Notes: generated by a model not told the origin, from the letters alone. Counted from the first letter of the stretch, positions 1 to 7,779 are shown. The stretch: 8,512 bases of DNA from Candidatus Omnitrophota bacterium (GCA_022013205.1 JAKLQT010000160.1:1-8512); one strand, 5' to 3'. Made by a program: numbers and translations.

Positions 1-1379
1 AAATAATAGATATTAGAATGAATCGCAACAAACTCTTCCAATTCATGCTTACTAAAGTGCTCTGTGTCCATATTCGCTACGCCATACTCTAAATCATCAA
101 AAGAAAAGTCTTCTTTTATACACCCTTTATCTTTGCATATATGATACAATTCGGAACCTGGGGTAGGACTGACAATAAAAAAATAAGCCCGATCAAGATT
201 AGCACTATGGGCAAATTCAAAAGTTTTTAACATTTGCTGTTTTGTCTCCCCAGGAAACCCGAGCATAAAAAACCCTCCGGCCATTATTCCTAGTTTTTTC
301 ATTTTTTCTACTAGTTTTACTCCATAAGCAGGGTCAAAAGGCTTTTTTATTATTTTATTTAAAACTTCCTTATCCCCACTTTCAAAAGCAAGATTTAACG
401 CATAACAACCACTAGCTCTCATTAGTTCAAGCATTTCATCATCTATCGTCCAATACGCTACACCACAAGGAGCAGCCCAATGGGTCTTTATTCCCCGATC
501 AATAATCCCTTTAAAAATCTGTTTAGCTCTTTTTTGATCAAAAGTCAGGTTATCATCAATAAAATGGATATCCTCAATTCCAAATTTCTTCACCCGTTCT
601 TCAATTTCATCCAATACATTTTCTGCGGAGCGGCTTCGGTAAATATTACCCCAAAAATTTCGCATGGAACAAAAACTGCACTTCAAAGTACAACCACGGC
701 TAGTCAATAAATTCGCACTTGTTTCACTTTTGTATGAAAAAAAATACAGCGCTCCTTTTTTTCTATAAAATTTAAGCGGCAACAGATCAATAGCTGGAAA
801 AGATAATGCATCCAAGTCCCGTATATATTTTGTTTTAGGGTTAATGAAAACAGCATTATTACTGCGAAAAGCCAAGCCGTCTAATGCTGTATAATCACTG
901 TCTGTTTTTATAGATAAAAGCAACCGGTGAAAAGTTTCCTCTCCTTCTCCTAAGACTATAAAATCAATCTCTGTATGCTGATTCATGATCTCATTGGCGA
1001 AAAAAGTGGGATGAGAGCCTCCAATCACAATTATAATATCCGGGATATTTTTTTTTATTAGCTTGCAAAGATTTAACACTTCTGGATAATGAGAAGAGGA
1101 AAGACATGTTACGCCTACTACGTCTGGGGCATATGTGCTGATTTGCTCTAATATTTCTTGCGGTGAAAAACCAAAATATTCCCATTTGCTGGCATTAGCC
1201 TTAATTATTTGGAACTTTGTCCGTCCATCTATTATCTTAACATCAAAATCCGATCTGATTTCAGCGGCTAAATAAGCTAGCCCCATTGGCGGTTCACATT
1301 GATGAGGACGCCCTTTTAAAGCTTTTCCGGTTGGGAAAACCAAGGCTACCTTGCTAATTTTCTTATTAAATAATTTCAT
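1..1379 (-). CDS. B12-binding radical SAM protein (third of three), C-terminus cut by window edge
   Basis: I translated this frame by hand: 459 codons run without a stop from ATG at 1379 to the left edge, so the C-terminus is missing. Residues 1-150 look like a cobalamin-binding Rossmann domain: a start strand (KVALVFP), the PPMGLAYLAAEI signature near 30-41, IGGSHPT near 119-125 and LGEGEE near 143-148. The radical SAM domain follows, with TSRGCTLKCSFC giving the CX3CX2C triad (C230, C234, C237) that binds the SAM-ligating [4Fe-4S] cluster. Later come FIDDN (about 273-277), AFESG (331-335) and the GFPGET loop (374-379). Members of this family (BchE, HpnJ and cobalamin-dependent methylases) act by radical chemistry on unactivated carbons. 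The substrate here is unknown. It starts 31 nt after the preceding stop. No strong Shine-Dalgarno sequence is visible; an in-frame TTG at 1409 is possible but unlikely, because the conserved strand begins close to the ATG. Confidence 0.9.
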   Translation of the reverse strand, partial: MKLFNKKISKVALVFPTGKALKGRPHQCEPPMGLAYLAAEIRSDFDVKIIDGRTKFQIIKANASKWEYFGFSPQEILEQISTYAPDVVGVTCLSSSHYPEVLNLCKLIKKNIPDIIIVIGGSHPTFFANEIMNQHTEIDFIVLGEGEETFHRLLLSIKTDSDYTALDGLAFRSNNAVFINPKTKYIRDLDALSFPAIDLLPLKFYRKKGALYFFSYKSETSANLLTSRGCTLKCSFCSMRNFWGNIYRSRSAENVLDEIEERVKKFGIEDIHFIDDNLTFDQKRAKQIFKGIIDRGIKTHWAAPCGVAYWTIDDEMLELMRASGCYALNLAFESGDKEVLNKIIKKPFDPAYGVKLVEKMKKLGIMAGGFFMLGFPGETKQQMLKTFEFAHSANLDRAYFFIVSPTPGSELYHICKDKGCIKEDFSFDDLEYGVANMDTEHFSKHELEEFVAIHSNIYY

Positions 1380-1410
1380 TTCTATATGCTGTCGGTTATT
1401 TTTTATCAAT

Positions 1411-2817
1411 TCAAACCGTTCGAAAGACAGCTCTTTTGATAAAAAACAAAAAGTAATACAAGAAATCGCTTGCTTTAATTATTGGTCCATTAAAAATATT
1501 AAAAAATCTTTTCTCACTAATATAAAACTTAAAATAACATTTGCGCTGAAAAGAAACAAGTGAATTTAAATCCAGTTCACCAAATGCCTTGTGAAAATTA
1601 CAATAATTTTTCCGGGAAAAATTCAAAACATTAATCTTGCCTTCTTTTTTTAAACGTTCATACACTCTAGTCCCAGGAAATGGATTAAGTATATAAAATG
1701 CTGCTGTATGCAAATCAGAATTGACTGCAAAGGAAAGAGTTTTGTTAATATCATCTTGTTTTTCCTCAGTAAATCCAATAATAAAAAAACCATGCGCATG
1801 GATACCTGTCTTTACCGCTTTGCTAATAACTTGCTGAAGTTTAAGCAGGTTAACATTTTTACCCATACTCTTCTGTATGTCTGGAGACCCTGACTCTGGA
1901 GCAAAAGATATCATTCTTGTTCCAGCCTGATAAAGTTTATTGATTGATTCATCGTTAAGCATATCACCTCTTAATCCATTTGGAAATGTTAATGTTATAT
2001 CCATTTTCTCCCTTATGATCAAATCACATATCTCATTCATTCTGCCTATATTATAATTAAAGCAATCATCAAGAATTTCAAAATAGCGAATACTGTGCTG
2101 ATGATAAAGAATCTTAATTTCAGATAAAACATTTTCGGGAGAACGCCAACGGAATTTTTTGCCAAAAATATTGTGACAAAAAGAACACTCAAAAGAACAC
2201 CCCCGAGACGTTATTAATGCCATATGCAGTTTTGAATGTTTCAATCTGATAAAACTTCTGCCTTTGGTATACTTATCAAGTTCAACAAGATCCCATCGAG
2301 GAAAAGGTATTTGATCTAAATCTTGAATGTTTTGTCCAGGTGTTATTTTTATCTGGCCGCACTTGTTTTTAAAGGCAATCCCTCCTATCTCCTCTAGTTT
2401 TCCTGTTTTATTTTCTAAAATATTTATTAAATCCGGAAAGGCTTTTTCTCCTTCGCCTATAACAGCAAAATCTATATTGGGATCATTCATAATGTCTTCC
2501 GGACAAGCACTTGCATGCGCACCACCAACAATTATAGGATTACAATACCCATGCTGCCTTATCTCAGCAGTCAAATTATGAAGTACCTCCATTTCTGTAG
2601 TAAGACTGCTTATACCAATAAATTCCGGGTTAAATCCTTTTATATTTTCTAATATTACTTTATCTTTCACCTTACAAACTTTTGCGTCAATAATCCTTAC
2701 AGCGTGTTTCTTGTTTTGCAGCAATACCGCTGCAATATACATAAGTCCTAAGGGTGGAGTAAGATTGCAATTAAATTTATCCTCTAATGAGGTACGGATA
2801 AGAAGAATTCGCGCCAT
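1411..2817 (-). CDS. B12-binding radical SAM protein (second of three)
   Basis: This is a complete 468-residue protein. The N-terminal cobalamin-binding domain covers about 1-150: ARILLIRTS, then PPLGLMYIAA (21-30), VGGAHAS (97-103) and IGEGE (120-124). The radical SAM core carries TSRGCSFECSFC with the cluster cysteines C207, C211 and C214, then ILDD (248-251) and APESG (306-310). Its layout matches the next gene in the operon (1-1379) more closely than the preceding one, which suggests the pair arose by duplication. Two motifs differ from the usual family form: APESG replaces the common FESG, and the loop normally written GFPGET reads GFTEEK (348-353). The last 40 residues are aromatic and basic (SDFLYYFLFFIKRAVF near 450-465) and may touch the membrane. 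The start is well supported by a GGAGG six bases upstream. Reaction and substrate are unknown; a radical methylase or other radical modifying enzyme is the likely class. Confidence 0.93.
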   Translation of the reverse strand: MARILLIRTSLEDKFNCNLTPPLGLMYIAAVLLQNKKHAVRIIDAKVCKVKDKVILENIKGFNPEFIGISSLTTEMEVLHNLTAEIRQHGYCNPIIVGGAHASACPEDIMNDPNIDFAVIGEGEKAFPDLINILENKTGKLEEIGGIAFKNKCGQIKITPGQNIQDLDQIPFPRWDLVELDKYTKGRSFIRLKHSKLHMALITSRGCSFECSFCHNIFGKKFRWRSPENVLSEIKILYHQHSIRYFEILDDCFNYNIGRMNEICDLIIREKMDITLTFPNGLRGDMLNDESINKLYQAGTRMISFAPESGSPDIQKSMGKNVNLLKLQQVISKAVKTGIHAHGFFIIGFTEEKQDDINKTLSFAVNSDLHTAAFYILNPFPGTRVYERLKKEGKINVLNFSRKNYCNFHKAFGELDLNSLVSFQRKCYFKFYISEKRFFNIFNGPIIKASDFLYYFLFFIKRAVFRTV

Positions 2818-2823
2818 AATAAT

Positions 2824-2828
2824 CCTCC
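2824..2828 (-). promoter_or_regulatory. Strong Shine-Dalgarno site of the second radical SAM gene
   Basis: On the minus strand this reads GGAGG, six bases before the ATG at 2817. It lies in the 28-nt gap after the preceding stop codon. It is the best ribosome binding site in the operon and fixes the start of the 468-residue protein. Confidence 0.85.
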
Positions 2829-2845
2829 GATAATCGTTATAATAC

Positions 2846-4333
2846 TTACTTTCTATACCATCTTAGATCCTTTGTTGCTCCGATAAAATAGATTATATGC
2901 ATTTTGATTTGCTCTTTTAATCGCCCAGTAGATTCCCATTCTGAGCAGAAAAAAACACCTATGACCTTAAGCATGAATAAAAAAACCCTGTTATGTTTTC
3001 TTAATATCCACTTTTCCAGATAATATTTTTCTGCAAAACGCGGCAATTTATTTAAAATAGGTAAAATCGTTTTTATATTATACGCCGTCTGTTTATCGGG
3101 ATGCTGGATTATCGATTCAGCTGTCCAATTCCCCTCTCCTGAGTATATTCTTTCTAATGTATTCTGATCGATGTAATGCATTTCTACAGCTTTTTTCATA
3201 AGAGCTGTCCCGATAAACGGATAGTAAATATGGGGGAAAATTGAATCAGGCCTTAATGCAAGCACCTCATTCGCTGTATCAATCATCTCTTTCGATGTTT
3301 CTCCTGGTAGTCCTAACATGACATAAAGATCAACTTTCAGCCTATTCTCTTTAAGTATTGCTACCGCTTCCCTTAATTGCTTTATCCCCATTTTTCGATT
3401 AAGGACCTCATTTAAAACTGTTTCATTTCCGCTTTCAAAGCCTATTGCCACACGTTGACATCCACTATTTTTAAGCGCACCGACAAGCTCCTTGTCAATT
3501 AAATTAGGCCTTAAAATACAATAATATGGCAATCCTATTCTATTACGATAGACCGGTGCAAATTCTATTACCCATTGTTTATTATAATTAAAAATATCAT
3601 CATAAAAATATATGCTTTTAGCATTAAACTGTTTTTTGTAAATCTCTAATTCATTTATTACTGATTTCACACTACGCCTCCTTGTATAGGAGGTTTTATC
3701 CTTATTATATAACTTCTTCAAAAGAGTATTATAACAATAAGAACAATCATACGGGCAACCCCTACTTGTCATAACATAGAGTCTCGTAGTAAAACACCCA
3801 TATTTATAGAATAATTCTTTGTCGGGAAACGGAAGCTCATCAAGATTGGGAATAAGCGGCCTAACCTCATTACGAATAACTTCACTATCTTGTTTAAACC
3901 AAATATTTCTCGTATCATAAACGGGTATTTTTTTCTCCATTTTATTGACAAGCTCAACAATTGCATCTTCCCCTTCTCCGATACAAATCATATCAATATT
4001 TTTATCCGCAATAACCTTTTCCGATGCAATTGTAGGGTGAACCCCTCCCACGAGAATCGGAACAGAAAACTTCTTTTTAATTGCCTCTGAAACCTCCCGA
4101 ACCCATGGGAAAAGATTTGTAGTAGAAGAAAATAAAATAAGATCCGGGTTAAATCTCCTTATTTTTTTAAGGATAGCATTATGTTTTGTCCCCTGACGCA
4201 GAGGAAAATAAAAAGTACCATCTAGCCCTATTTCAAAAGCAAGGTCAGTAATATGCCCTGCCTCTTTCAGAACAGCTGATAAACACTCTATGCCCAGCCA
4301 TTCAACACTTTTATGTACAAATAATAGTCGCAT
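2846..4333 (-). CDS. B12-binding radical SAM protein (first of three)
   Basis: This is a 495-residue protein. It starts with a cobalamin-binding fold: RLLFVHKS, then GIECLSAVLKEAGH (14-27), VGGVHPT (95-101) and IGEGED (118-123). The catalytic core has TSRGCPYDCSYC with C193, C197 and C200 as the [4Fe-4S] ligands, followed by FYDD (243-246), GFESG (298-302) and GLPGET (341-346). The LGI..LSAVLK start and the CPYDCSYCYN cluster loop place it on a different branch from the other two radical SAM proteins here, so it is probably not a recent duplicate. The C-terminal 60 residues are basic with a hydrophobic patch (VFLFMLKVIGVFF near 450-462), consistent with a peripheral membrane or lipid-facing end. 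It starts 6 nt after the oxidoreductase stop. A GGA within the sequence GCGGAATAA that spans this stop is the only ribosome site, so translation is probably coupled. Substrate unknown. Confidence 0.93.
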   Translation of the reverse strand: MRLLFVHKSVEWLGIECLSAVLKEAGHITDLAFEIGLDGTFYFPLRQGTKHNAILKKIRRFNPDLILFSSTTNLFPWVREVSEAIKKKFSVPILVGGVHPTIASEKVIADKNIDMICIGEGEDAIVELVNKMEKKIPVYDTRNIWFKQDSEVIRNEVRPLIPNLDELPFPDKELFYKYGCFTTRLYVMTSRGCPYDCSYCYNTLLKKLYNKDKTSYTRRRSVKSVINELEIYKKQFNAKSIYFYDDIFNYNKQWVIEFAPVYRNRIGLPYYCILRPNLIDKELVGALKNSGCQRVAIGFESGNETVLNEVLNRKMGIKQLREAVAILKENRLKVDLYVMLGLPGETSKEMIDTANEVLALRPDSIFPHIYYPFIGTALMKKAVEMHYIDQNTLERIYSGEGNWTAESIIQHPDKQTAYNIKTILPILNKLPRFAEKYYLEKWILRKHNRVFLFMLKVIGVFFCSEWESTGRLKEQIKMHIIYFIGATKDLRWYRK

Positions 4334-4339
4334 AATAAT

Positions 4340-5752
4340 TTATTCCGCTCGCTTTGTTTCTTTGTTAAAGGCTTGGCATATCCTATCGGCGACATCAAGT
4401 CCATCTTCGAGAGCTTCATCAAGATTATTATATTTAAAAGCTCCTCTCCTGCCGCATAAATATAAATTCTCAAACTGATTTAAGTATTGCTTTATTAAGT
4501 TAAGATTTTTTTCAAACTCAATATCATATAGAGGATACGCCGCTTTCTCTCTATGAACAAAAACATCATTAACATCCTCTCTTTTTATAAAATTAGCCTT
4601 TTCCAGCCAAGGCAAAATTTGTTCCAATAAAGCATCCTTATCCGCCCTCCATATTTCATCACCCTCCCAGCAAAAAAATTCAATCAATAAAGAACTTTTA
4701 TCATATGGCGACATGACTTGGGAAAAATTTTTCGGCTCTGAAATTCTTGAAAAAGGAATTTCCTTTTCAGGGAAATAAATCCAATGGTCACAAAAAACAA
4801 AACTCTTTTTTAAAGTTAAAAACAAACATAAATGCGCTCTATACTTTAAAAAGCTTGCTGCCTGTAGAACAACCGCAGGAAGAGCTGGATCAAAAAGATT
4901 TATTAACTCAGTAAGCGGAATTGATGAAACAACACATCCAGGGAACATTTCTAATCCTTTTCCATTATTATCCATCAACTCAATTTTTACAATTTTCCCA
5001 TGTTTATGTATAATTCTCTTTGGATATGTTTGTTTAGCAATTGCACAATTATCCCGTTCACTTATCTGCTGCTCAAGGGCTTCACAAATACTCCCAATAC
5101 CATACTCGGGATAGAAAAAATCGTTTGTAAGCGTCTTAACACTTAAGTCCTTAAAAAAAAGTGCCTTTACAACGTTTTTAACGGAAAGCCCGCCAATCCG
5201 CTCTTTTGCCCATTTAGAGGAAATTTCTCTGCTTGGCATTCCCCATATTTTCTCAGAATAATTAAGCATATTCATATATGCCAACGATTTGCCAAAAGTA
5301 CGAATAATGAATTCCTCAAGATTTTTCGGCTGACTTTTTTTAAAACAACCCTTAATCTTTTCTAAAAAATAATCAAATAGAATTCGAACCATTTTAATTA
5401 GCTTTATATTAGAAAAAACATCCTTTGCATTTATAGGATAATAATAAAACTTTCCTTGCAAAAAAAACCGCGATATGCGCTGAACTTTATGCAACTTAAC
5501 CATTGGTAAGCTTTTAACTTTTTCGATAAGCTGGTAATTACTTGAAATAAACCGATGCGGTCCAATATCTGTACGAAACTCATCAAAAACTAGTGTTTTA
5601 GCCAGGCCTCCCATTTGCTTGTTTTTTTCAACAATCAAAATCGGAACGTCTTTTATCGAAATATCCCAGGCAGCAGCCAGACCTGAAAGCCCGCCACCAA
5701 GGATAATAATACTTCTTGATTTACTTTTTATCACCGCTTTTCCTTTTTCCAT
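4340..5752 (-). CDS. FAD-dependent oxidoreductase, UDP-galactopyranose mutase / protoporphyrinogen-oxidase-like
   Basis: This 470-residue flavoprotein opens with a dinucleotide-binding motif (ILGGGLSGLAAAWD, 17-30), followed by the ribose-binding acid in LIVEKN (39-44), MGGLAKT (47-53) and TDIGPHRF (61-68). IWGMPSREISSKWAKERI (169-186) is a signature of the amine-oxidase-like proteins common in bacterial glycan clusters. The C-terminal FAD contact is LCGRRGAFKYNNLDEALEDG (432-451). No transmembrane segment is evident. Relatives are often annotated as UDP-galactopyranose mutase-like or protoporphyrinogen oxidase-like, but their real substrates are mostly unknown. Haem synthesis is unlikely in this setting; oxidation, reduction or ring rearrangement of a sugar or lipid-linked intermediate fits better. 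The ATG at 5752 gives a 22-nt overlap with the glycosyltransferase gene. A GTG at 5734 overlaps that gene's TGA by 4 nt (GTGA) and has AAAAGGA placed upstream, so the true protein may be 464 residues. Confidence 0.88.
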   Translation of the reverse strand: MEKGKAVIKSKSRSIIILGGGLSGLAAAWDISIKDVPILIVEKNKQMGGLAKTLVFDEFRTDIGPHRFISSNYQLIEKVKSLPMVKLHKVQRISRFFLQGKFYYYPINAKDVFSNIKLIKMVRILFDYFLEKIKGCFKKSQPKNLEEFIIRTFGKSLAYMNMLNYSEKIWGMPSREISSKWAKERIGGLSVKNVVKALFFKDLSVKTLTNDFFYPEYGIGSICEALEQQISERDNCAIAKQTYPKRIIHKHGKIVKIELMDNNGKGLEMFPGCVVSSIPLTELINLFDPALPAVVLQAASFLKYRAHLCLFLTLKKSFVFCDHWIYFPEKEIPFSRISEPKNFSQVMSPYDKSSLLIEFFCWEGDEIWRADKDALLEQILPWLEKANFIKREDVNDVFVHREKAAYPLYDIEFEKNLNLIKQYLNQFENLYLCGRRGAFKYNNLDEALEDGLDVADRICQAFNKETKRAE

Positions 5753-7584
5753 GAAAAATCTTCAGGGCAATTGCCATTTATTAATCTAACCTTATATATC
5801 TCATACAATTCCAATCCCCCTAAAGAGATCGAATGGATTTTTAAAAGATCAGGACAAGAATTGACCCAATCACGTTTATAAATAGCCGACGTAATTATAT
5901 AGTCATACTTTTTAACTTCATCCTCGGTATCAAACACATCATAACTTATGGTTGTGTTACGACTATATACGAAAGCATTAAATATATTTCTAATTTCATT
6001 TTTTATAAATGATTCCCGAGCGCTTGCTAAGCCTACAGCACTATAATCTTCAATATTATTTTCCATCCAACGAATTGTTTTTCCTATTCCGTAAACTAAT
6101 ACAAATGAAGGCTTGTAATACCCAACACAATCTCCCCCCCAAGCAAAACCATCTAATTGGTAATGCGGCGAAATATTAACTATTCCTAAAAAACGAATAA
6201 CTATAAACAGGATACATATCCCACAGAATATCACTCGCAGTGATTTCCTGCTTATTACCCTAAAAATTCTAACTATCTGTCTGGAACATACAACAAACAT
6301 CAGCGGGAAGATAGGAACAAGATACCAAGAGATTATATTTCTAACACTTAAAAATACAATTAAAAAAAATAATATGCTTATAGTTATAAATCCATTCGCT
6401 TTATTACGTAAATTTGCCAACGAATCAAAAATTCCTATTAAAAATAGTATTGTACAGATAATGCCAAATCGTACTAGTACGATTTGGGCGATATTGACAG
6501 CATATCCTTGTCCGGAAAAACTTGAAGAATAGTGCATCTTCATCTCTGTCATTGCTTTAGCAATATTCTCCCATCTTAAATGCACAGGCGATCCGATAAA
6601 CATGATAATAAGGGAAATCATAGTAATATTCAACAATAATATACCCTTATGATTCCAAGAAAAAATCCTGGGAATCCTCTTAATAAGTATTAACAATACA
6701 ACTATATAGGATAAAGATGCCAGGTAATAACATCCTGCTATTTCATTGGATTTAATTGACTCAGGGCTACTCTTAGTAATAATTGCAGATAAAAAAAGAA
6801 ATCCACCCGCAAAGATTGTATTACATAACATTACCGGGAAAATTCTTTTCGGTATAGATAACCCTTGTTTCTTATTTGTTAAATTGCTATTGATTTCATT
6901 AGGAATAATAAAGAAACAGCAGCCAAAATAAATAGGCAAAAGCAACAAGGCAGTAAATTTAGAAGCACAGGCAAGACCAGTCGCAATCCCAGCAAATAAA
7001 AGATATCGTTGATTCTGTTTTTTTACTCCCCTATAAAAAAGCAGCAAACTGAGCAGCAGAAAGAAACTCATTAAAATATCACCTGTTGTAATCGCACAAC
7101 GGGAAAAACCGATATGATAGGTTGAGGTAGCTAATAAAAACGCCGCAACCATACCCACATACTCATCATACAATTCTTTACCAAACAAAAATACTAAAAA
7201 AACAATGCCTGCCCCAAACAAGGCAAAAGGAATCCTTATGAAGGACACATAGTCCCAATCTAAGCTTTCCAAGCCAACGAACCTAAAAATAAAACTTGTT
7301 AAAAAAAATGGGAGCCGTGTTTGTTTTATTGAAACCGGGTTAAATATATTTTCCGCAGAAAAAGGATTTAAGTCATGACAATATTTAAAGCTTATAGAGA
7401 TATCCAGGATCTCATCCCCTACAAATTCCTGATTATGCAAATCATGCACGCGAAAGATAAGCCCCAAACAAAAAATAATTAGAAGAATAATTTTTCGAAT
7501 AGTTTTAATACTGCCTTTCCTTTTAAAGTTAGTAGCATTGTTACAATACAAACCTTTATTTGCAACAATATTAACTCTAATCAT
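5731..7584 (-). CDS. Polytopic glycosyltransferase, PMT/ArnT type (GT39/GT83-like)
   Basis: This 617-residue inner-membrane protein has about 11-12 hydrophobic segments between residues 29 and 470 and a hydrophilic C-terminal region of about 145 residues that would face the periplasm. Family marks are visible. VGDE (55-58) in the first loop after TM1 supplies the acidic pair expected at the catalytic site. SRCAITTGD (161-169) matches the ARxxxxD loop, and CASKFTALLLLP (206-217) matches the usual KxTxLLLLP segment. After the last membrane span comes SPHYQLDGFAWGGD (472-485), like the PHY..N..GG motif of ArnT relatives. Such enzymes move a sugar from a polyprenyl-phosphate carrier onto a lipid, glycan or protein. 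Acceptor and sugar cannot be told. It is the first gene of the operon. The 28 residues before TM1 are long for the family and there is no good Shine-Dalgarno sequence; translation may be coupled to a short ORF ending 4 nt upstream, or the true start may be later. Confidence 0.88.
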   Translation of the reverse strand: MIRVNIVANKGLYCNNATNFKRKGSIKTIRKIILLIIFCLGLIFRVHDLHNQEFVGDEILDISISFKYCHDLNPFSAENIFNPVSIKQTRLPFFLTSFIFRFVGLESLDWDYVSFIRIPFALFGAGIVFLVFLFGKELYDEYVGMVAAFLLATSTYHIGFSRCAITTGDILMSFFLLLSLLLFYRGVKKQNQRYLLFAGIATGLACASKFTALLLLPIYFGCCFFIIPNEINSNLTNKKQGLSIPKRIFPVMLCNTIFAGGFLFLSAIITKSSPESIKSNEIAGCYYLASLSYIVVLLILIKRIPRIFSWNHKGILLLNITMISLIIMFIGSPVHLRWENIAKAMTEMKMHYSSSFSGQGYAVNIAQIVLVRFGIICTILFLIGIFDSLANLRNKANGFITISILFFLIVFLSVRNIISWYLVPIFPLMFVVCSRQIVRIFRVISRKSLRVIFCGICILFIVIRFLGIVNISPHYQLDGFAWGGDCVGYYKPSFVLVYGIGKTIRWMENNIEDYSAVGLASARESFIKNEIRNIFNAFVYSRNTTISYDVFDTEDEVKKYDYIITSAIYKRDWVNSCPDLLKIHSISLGGLELYEIYKVRLINGNCPEDFSWKKEKR

Positions 7585-7588
7585 ATAA

Positions 7589-7633
7589 TCATTGCTGTCC
7601 GGTAAAAACCTTGACGAATAAGAACCCCTTCAT
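7589..7633 (-). CDS. Possible 14-codon upstream ORF (leader peptide)
   Basis: On the minus strand an ATG at 7633 opens MKGFLFVKVFTGQQ and stops at TGA 7591-7589, four bases before the glycosyltransferase ATG. A GAGG (7645-7642) lies eight bases upstream, which is a usable ribosome site, whereas the glycosyltransferase itself has none. Translation of this mini-ORF could deliver ribosomes to the downstream start by coupling. The peptide has no run of one amino acid, so classic attenuation by a charged tRNA is not indicated. It may also be chance. Confidence 0.35.
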   Translation of the reverse strand: MKGFLFVKVFTGQQ

Positions 7634-7646
7634 AAAAAAAGCCTCG

Positions 7647-7779
7647 CCACTGTTAAAGAGAGCCTAAGGCGCATAGGAGCTTGCTACGCAGTGAGTTGTT
7701 TGCGCGAATCGTCCTCGAAAAGTACCCCCTCGCAAATAGCGAACTGCGTGCAAACAAACACCTGCGAACATAACACTGG
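7647..7779. repeat. 133-nt imperfect palindrome with 9-bp terminal inverted repeats (MITE-like or structured leader)
   Basis: The ends are CCACTGTTA (7647-7655) and TAACACTGG (7771-7779), which pair at 8 of 9 positions. Inward the arms keep pairing: CGCA..GG (7670-7677) with CCTGCG (7761-7766); TTGC-T-ACGCAGT (7681-7692, one bulged T) with ACTGCGTGCAA (7743-7753); and, after a 6 by 6 internal loop, TTTGCG (7699-7704) with CGCAAA (7731-7736). That leaves a 26-nt apical loop. About 31 pairs in register over 133 bases is well beyond chance. On the minus strand the structure is followed six bases later by a run of seven U. It could be a small non-autonomous mobile element or repeat, or an RNA structure in the operon leader. 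No target-site duplication is evident at its edges. Confidence 0.6.

Noticed and set aside
480..710. 76-codon plus-strand frame
   Set aside because: Fully antisense to the strong radical SAM gene at 1-1379; composition is low-complexity and it has no family likeness.
991..1185. 64-codon minus-strand frame inside the partial radical SAM gene
   Set aside because: A different frame of the same strand; the radical SAM frame has clear B12-domain motifs through this interval.
4340..5752. Protoporphyrinogen oxidase of haem synthesis
   Set aside because: The fold is shared, but the IWG.P.EIS..WA.ERI signature and the glycosyltransferase/radical SAM neighbours point to the glycan-cluster branch; no other haem genes are present.
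7634..7672. Intrinsic terminator on the minus strand (GCCTT...GAGGC followed by seven T)
   Set aside because: The stem is only about five pairs including a G-U, with a long loop; it is not convincing without the larger hairpin and sits directly before the operon start.
7647..7779. Integron attC site
   Set aside because: The size and bulged stem are suggestive, but the terminal boxes are in the wrong order (GTT first, AAC last) and no integrase or cassette layout is present.
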